Part shown: piece by piece, positions 60,363-64,000 of the stretch
Layout of the letters: the number at the start of each line of letters is the position of its first letter
Position numbering within the stretch: position 1 is the stretch's first letter
Assembly (NCBI GenBank): GCA_003260075.1
Contig: QLIY01000067.1
Coordinates: forward strand, 186,001 to 250,000
Reading direction: 5' to 3'
Source: Phallusia mammillata
Taxonomy: Eukaryota; Chordata; Ascidiacea; Phlebobranchia; Ascidiidae
Length of the DNA: 64,000 nt
The notes under the pieces: generated by a model
What the model saw: only the letters and a program-made list of their open reading frames with translations
Databases searched by the model: none
Told to the model about the DNA's origin: nothing
Position numbers and translations under genes: made by a program

Positions 60363-61199
60363 ATGTCTGAAAGGTACAAATGTACTCTAAGTCCTGAGCT
60401 TTTGGAGAAAGCAGTCACTGAGTTGAATGAACCAAGAGACAACGCTGAGCGGTTAAAAGCCATTGATGAACTAAAAGCAAATTATAAAGAATCAAAATAT
60501 GGACCATTAGTTAACAGCAGTGATGGTTTTCTCCTACGTTTCCTAAGAGCTAAAAAATTTGACCAGAAAAAGGCCTTAAATGCACTGCACAACTATCATG
60601 ACACCAGGAATAACTTTAAAGAGGTTTTTGACAAAGTGAATAACCCAGTTTTGTTAAAAGATGTGTGGAATTGTGGTGTTATGGTCGCCATTGAGGGTGC
60701 TGGCAAAGACGGGTCTTGCGTTGTATTAGAACGTGCCGGAAAAATACAGCGAGGCATGGATGTCTACGATCTAACAGCCTATGGTGTATTAATGATGGAA
60801 AAACTGCTTGAAAATGAACAAAATCAGATATGTGGCATGCAAAGTGTCGATGACTTAGCTGATTTCAACATAAGCATTCTCACAAAAGTTTCACCGGTAG
60901 CTCTATCAAGAATGAATGCAATTTGGCAAGATGCTATGCCACTGCGTATTAAGGCAATGCACATGTTTAACGAAGGCACTTTCATGGACGTACTAATGGG
61001 TTTACTGAGGCTTATGCTAAAGGAGAAATTAATGAAGAGAATCCATTTGTATGGCAAAGACCCATCAAAGATGACAGATTTTATTGACCCAACCAAGTTA
61101 CCCCCTTCGTTTGGGGGTACTGGACCCCCGGTTGATGAAATTATTGAAACTTGGAATGAACGAATGTCTGAAGCATGGTCTGAGGACACCCATTTGTGA
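60363..61199 (+). CDS. CRAL-TRIO lipid-transfer protein C (RLBP1/TTPA-like)
   Basis: A 278-aa intronless ORF (MSERYKCTLSPELLEKAVTE...), closest to copy D. Contains FLLRFLRAKKFDQKKALNAL, MEKLLENEQNQICG, IWQDAMPLRIKAMHMFNEG, EKLMKRIHLYG and LPPSFGGTGPP in the expected order. It differs from A and B by an acidic, glycine-rich stretch (AIEGAGKDGSCVVLERAGK) on the edge of the lipid pocket region, shared only with D. An allelic copy of the last 28 codons is at 61620-61704. Confidence 0.93.
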   Translation: MSERYKCTLSPELLEKAVTELNEPRDNAERLKAIDELKANYKESKYGPLVNSSDGFLLRFLRAKKFDQKKALNALHNYHDTRNNFKEVFDKVNNPVLLKDVWNCGVMVAIEGAGKDGSCVVLERAGKIQRGMDVYDLTAYGVLMMEKLLENEQNQICGMQSVDDLADFNISILTKVSPVALSRMNAIWQDAMPLRIKAMHMFNEGTFMDVLMGLLRLMLKEKLMKRIHLYGKDPSKMTDFIDPTKLPPSFGGTGPPVDEIIETWNERMSEAWSEDTHL

Positions 61200-62890
61200 A
61201 TTGGGAAAGTATATGTGATATATGTAGTATGATGCTTGTTTGTGCAATCATTTTTGAGCTGGTAAAATTGAGTTCTAGGCATTTGCACTTGTTTCAGGGA
61301 GATTTTTGTTATATTGTACAAAATAATTATATTATTTTTAAGGTTTGAAAACAGTAAAGATCTCCAGTGTAATTTATTTTAGGTCAAATATGAAACCTAA
61401 AATGAAATTTCGATGATTTTAAATTCTATGCAGGCACAAATGATTTGATACAATAATATGAATTATGCATTTGCATTTGCCAGACAGTAGAATCTGTTTG
61501 GTCACAACTACTGCTGGCCATTGCTATTTTTTGTGTTTCAACTGCTGGGCATTGCTGATTTTTTGCGTTTAAATTAATCAACAATACATTTTTCTGAATA
61601 TGAATCCTAGGGGGGGGGGAGGTACTGGGCCCCCGATTGATGAAATTATTGAAACTTGGAATGAACGAATGTCCGAGGCATGGTCTGAGGACACCCGTTT
61701 GTGACCTGTGAAGGCATATATATATATCCTATGTAGTATGATGCTTGTTTGTGCAATCATTTTTGAGCTGACAAAATTGAGTTCCGGGCATTTGCAATTG
61801 TTTGAGGGAGGTTTTTGTTGAATTATATAAAAAAAGTTATTTTTTTTCAGGTTTAAAAACCAAAAAGAGTTCCTTTCGGTATGTAATTTGTTTTAGGTCC
61901 AATATGAAACCTAAAATGAAATTTCTACGACTTCTGATTCTAAGCACTCACAAATGGTAGAATGACTTGATAAAAAACATATATCATTCATTTGCATTCA
62001 TTGGCCAGTAGTATCTGTGTGGTCACCACTACTGCTTGCCATTGCAATTTTTGTGTGTTTAAACTGCTAGGCATTGCTGATTTTGTTGTATTTAAGCTAC
62101 TGGGCAATATTTTTTTCTGAATTGAAATTTGCACAAGGGTTGTTCCAATGCCTATATGCTGTAGTATGAATTACTGTTGCTTAATCACGCCATAAGTGAA
62201 GGTATTGTTTTATTTAGTATATATACAATGTTGATGCAAGTATAACTTGGCACTTGGTAACCAAAACGTAAATGCATCACTAGCTCAACTCAGGATAAAA
62301 TCTAGTTCACAATTGTACTTTGTTTGGTGCACTTTGAGGTGCCACTTTTTTTTCCTGTTTCTTGCTATATTTTTTGCAATGTTCATCTGTACAGGGGGGG
62401 GGGGTGAAATTTCTATGATTTCAAATTTTATGCATGCACAAATGGTAGAATGACTTGATAAAAAAACTTGAATCATACATTTGTGTTGGCCAGTAGAATC
62501 TGTTAAGTCACAACTACTGCTTGCCACTGCTATTTTTTGTGTTTCAACTGCTAGGCATCGCTATTTTTTGCTTTTAAACTACTGGACAATTAAGTTTTCC
62601 GAATTGAAATTTGCTTAAGTGTTGTTCCAATGCCTATATGTTATAGTTGAAACGAAATGAATTAATTACGGTAGCTAAATCAAGCCATAAATGAAGGTAT
62701 TGTTTTGTTTATTGTGTATTATAAATGCAAGTATAACTTGGCATTTGGTAACCAAAACGTAAATTCACCACTAGCTCAACTCATGATAAAATCTAGTTCA
62801 CAATTATACTGTGTTTGGTGCACTTTGAGGTGCCACTTTTTTTCCTGTTTCTTGCTATATTTTTTGCAATGTTCATCTGTACAGGCTGGT
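61106..62890 (+). repeat. Three overlapping copies of the CRAL-TRIO C 3' flank
   Basis: G-runs at 61610-61619 and 62394-62404. 61107-61600 recurs at 61620-62110, and 61915-62393 recurs at 62405-62885 (taccttggcac...ttggtaaccaaaacgtaaat...). The second pair is nearly identical. The first is more diverged, so one part may be a genuine older duplication. Confidence 0.7.
61620..61704 (+). pseudogene. Clipped allelic 3' end of CRAL-TRIO gene C
   Basis: Starting right after the G-run 61610-61619, this reads GGTGPPIDEIIETWNERMSE... to a TGA stop. It differs from the end of gene C by two residues (Val/Ile and His/Arg). The downstream flank also matches. No upstream body exists, so it is a fragment created by the back-step, not a gene. 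Confidence 0.85.
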
Positions 62891-62990
62891 ATGTTGCTGA
62901 CATGTTTACTATATGTCAGTTATGTTTAGAATTTTTTTCTAAGCAGGTTTTAGCTAGTTTTTGTTGTACTGTAATTGTGTTGTGTTAAGT

Positions 62991-63830
62991 ATGTCTGAAA
63001 AACGATATGAATTCACTTTAAGCCCTGAGCTTCTAGAAAAGGCTGTTACGGAGCTGAATGAGCCTAGAGACAATACTGAACGGCTTAAAGCTATTGATGA
63101 ACTAAAAGCTAACTATAAAGAATCGAAATATGGCCCACTACTAAGTACTGAAGATGGCTTTCTACTGCGATTTTTAAGAGCCAAGAAGTTTAACCAGAAA
63201 AAAGCCTTAACTGCGCTGCACAACTATCACGAAGCAAGACAAAACAACAAAGAGATTTTTGATAAGGTAAACAACCCAATTTTGCTGAAAGAAGTGTGGG
63301 ACTGTGGTATCATGGTTGCCGTTGAAGGTGCTGGCTTGGATGGGTCTTGTGTTGTCTTAGAACGAGCCGGTCTTATTAAGAAAGGCATGGATATCTATGC
63401 TTTGACAGCTTACGGAGTTCTGACAATGGAAAAGCTTCTTGAAAATGAGCAACATCAAATATGTGGGCTTCAAACCATGGAAGACTTGGAAAATTTCAAC
63501 ATAAGTATTATCACTAAAGTTTCGCCGATTGCTTTGGCAAAAATGAACTCTATTTGGCAAGATGCAATGCCTCTTCGCATCAAGGCAATGCACATGTTTC
63601 ACGAAGGCACTATCATGGATATACTGATGACTCTGTTCAAGCCATTTTTAAAAGAAAAACTTGTAAAGAGAATTCATATGCATGGCAACAGCTTTGAAAA
63701 GGTCCAGAACATGGTGGACACAACAAAATTGCCCCCATGTTTTGGTGGCACTGGTCCTTCAATCGACACTATAGCCTCGGAGTGGAATGAAAAAATGAAA
63801 ATGGCATGGTCAGAGGATACATATTTGTAA
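62991..63830 (+). CDS. CRAL-TRIO lipid-transfer protein D (RLBP1/TTPA-like)
   Basis: I start at ATG 62991 (MSEKRYEFTLSPELLEKAVT, 279 aa) because the paralogues begin there; an in-frame ATG 30 bases upstream adds residues with no counterpart. Contains FLLRFLRAKKFNQKKALTAL, MEKLLENEQHQICG, IWQDAMPLRIKAMHMFHEG, EKLVKRIHMHG and LPPCFGGTGPS. It is closest to gene C, probably the most recent duplication in the array. An acceptor-like ttttctaagcag ends at 62945. Confidence 0.93.
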   Translation: MSEKRYEFTLSPELLEKAVTELNEPRDNTERLKAIDELKANYKESKYGPLLSTEDGFLLRFLRAKKFNQKKALTALHNYHEARQNNKEIFDKVNNPILLKEVWDCGIMVAVEGAGLDGSCVVLERAGLIKKGMDIYALTAYGVLTMEKLLENEQHQICGLQTMEDLENFNISIITKVSPIALAKMNSIWQDAMPLRIKAMHMFHEGTIMDILMTLFKPFLKEKLVKRIHMHGNSFEKVQNMVDTTKLPPCFGGTGPSIDTIASEWNEKMKMAWSEDTYL

Positions 63831-64000
63831 CGAATGTAGTTTTACTACAATCAATATTACCATAGACGCATTATCAGTAAATTTGTCGAAACATTTGTTC
63901 GCAAGACATAGTTTTGTAGCTGTTAGTCATATTTGTTATATATTTTAGGTTCATTTAGTTTTTGCAGTCGTTCCATTGTCTAGCAGTATGCTCATGCTTA
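63831..64000. other. 3' flank of CRAL-TRIO D
   Basis: 170 bases of AT-rich sequence after the stop. No aataaa signal or further gene is visible before the window ends. Confidence 0.5.

Noticed and set aside
60824..61321. A 165-aa minus-strand ORF
   Set aside because: Exact antisense shadow of CRAL-TRIO gene C with no splice or start context.
5035..62404. The homopolymer-linked duplications as a biological rearrangement system (template switching with non-templated C addition)
   Set aside because: Constant run length, strand fixed per N-bounded block, SNP-level divergence and an empty-site allele are all better explained by assembly of two haplotypes.
1..64000. CRISPR arrays, operons, phage or plasmid features
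   Set aside because: No regularly spaced identical repeats, no prokaryotic gene layout; all confident genes are spliced metazoan genes or intronless metazoan paralogues.

Overview
The window looks like genomic DNA from an animal, most likely a tunicate (ascidian, Ciona-like). This is inferred from AT-rich non-coding DNA, many short GT-AG introns, metazoan gene families (villin with headpiece, olfactomedin, WDR6, sulfiredoxin, CRAL-TRIO), tRNA-derived SINEs, many small hAT-like and other MITEs, and heavy allelic polymorphism. No species marker was seen. All exon models were read by eye from splice signals, reading-frame continuity and family resemblance. For every multi-exon gene the exon phases add up across the whole model. 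Layout: (1) 365-12393, + strand, a villin-family actin-binding protein lacking only its first ~30 residues. (2) 13131-16893, - strand, a complete 399-aa type II membrane olfactomedin-domain protein, convergent with villin. (3) 17702-23842, + strand, a bHLH protein of about 414 aa, divergent from the olfactomedin gene. (4) 24605-26301, - strand, a complete four-exon sulfiredoxin, tail-to-tail with the bHLH gene. (5) 26901-35956, + strand, WDR6 in 21 exons (1031 aa), head-to-head with sulfiredoxin. (6) 54963 down to about 36103, - strand, a large armadillo-repeat plus fibronectin-III protein with a long polar tail, 3' end not resolved. (7) 56000-63830, + strand, four tandem single-coding-exon CRAL-TRIO lipid-carrier genes related to RLBP1/TTPA. 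The genes form no obvious pathway; this is an ordinary, fairly gene-dense chromosomal segment. The most striking structure is not a gene. I count fifty runs of C or G (mostly exactly 10, four of 56-95 bases). Nearly all short runs sit where the sequence steps back and repeats the preceding stretch of about 60-800 bases at roughly 95-99% identity. All runs are G in 1-9070, all C in 9072-43456, and all G in 43458-64000. Both switches coincide with single N bases (9071 and 43457). One back-step contains the filled and the empty version of the same transposon insertion. The simplest reading is an assembly of a very heterozygous diploid in which overlapping allelic contigs were joined with a homopolymer gap-filler. 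The apparent exon duplications and poly-Gly/poly-Pro ORFs are therefore artefacts, and some exons are clipped. I found no CRISPR, prokaryotic or clearly novel system. The biological points most worth checking are the paired loss of the olfactomedin disulfide cysteines with the calcium residues kept, the ARM+FN3 architecture, the intragenic GC break in WDR6, and possible trans-splice acceptors in front of the CRAL-TRIO genes.
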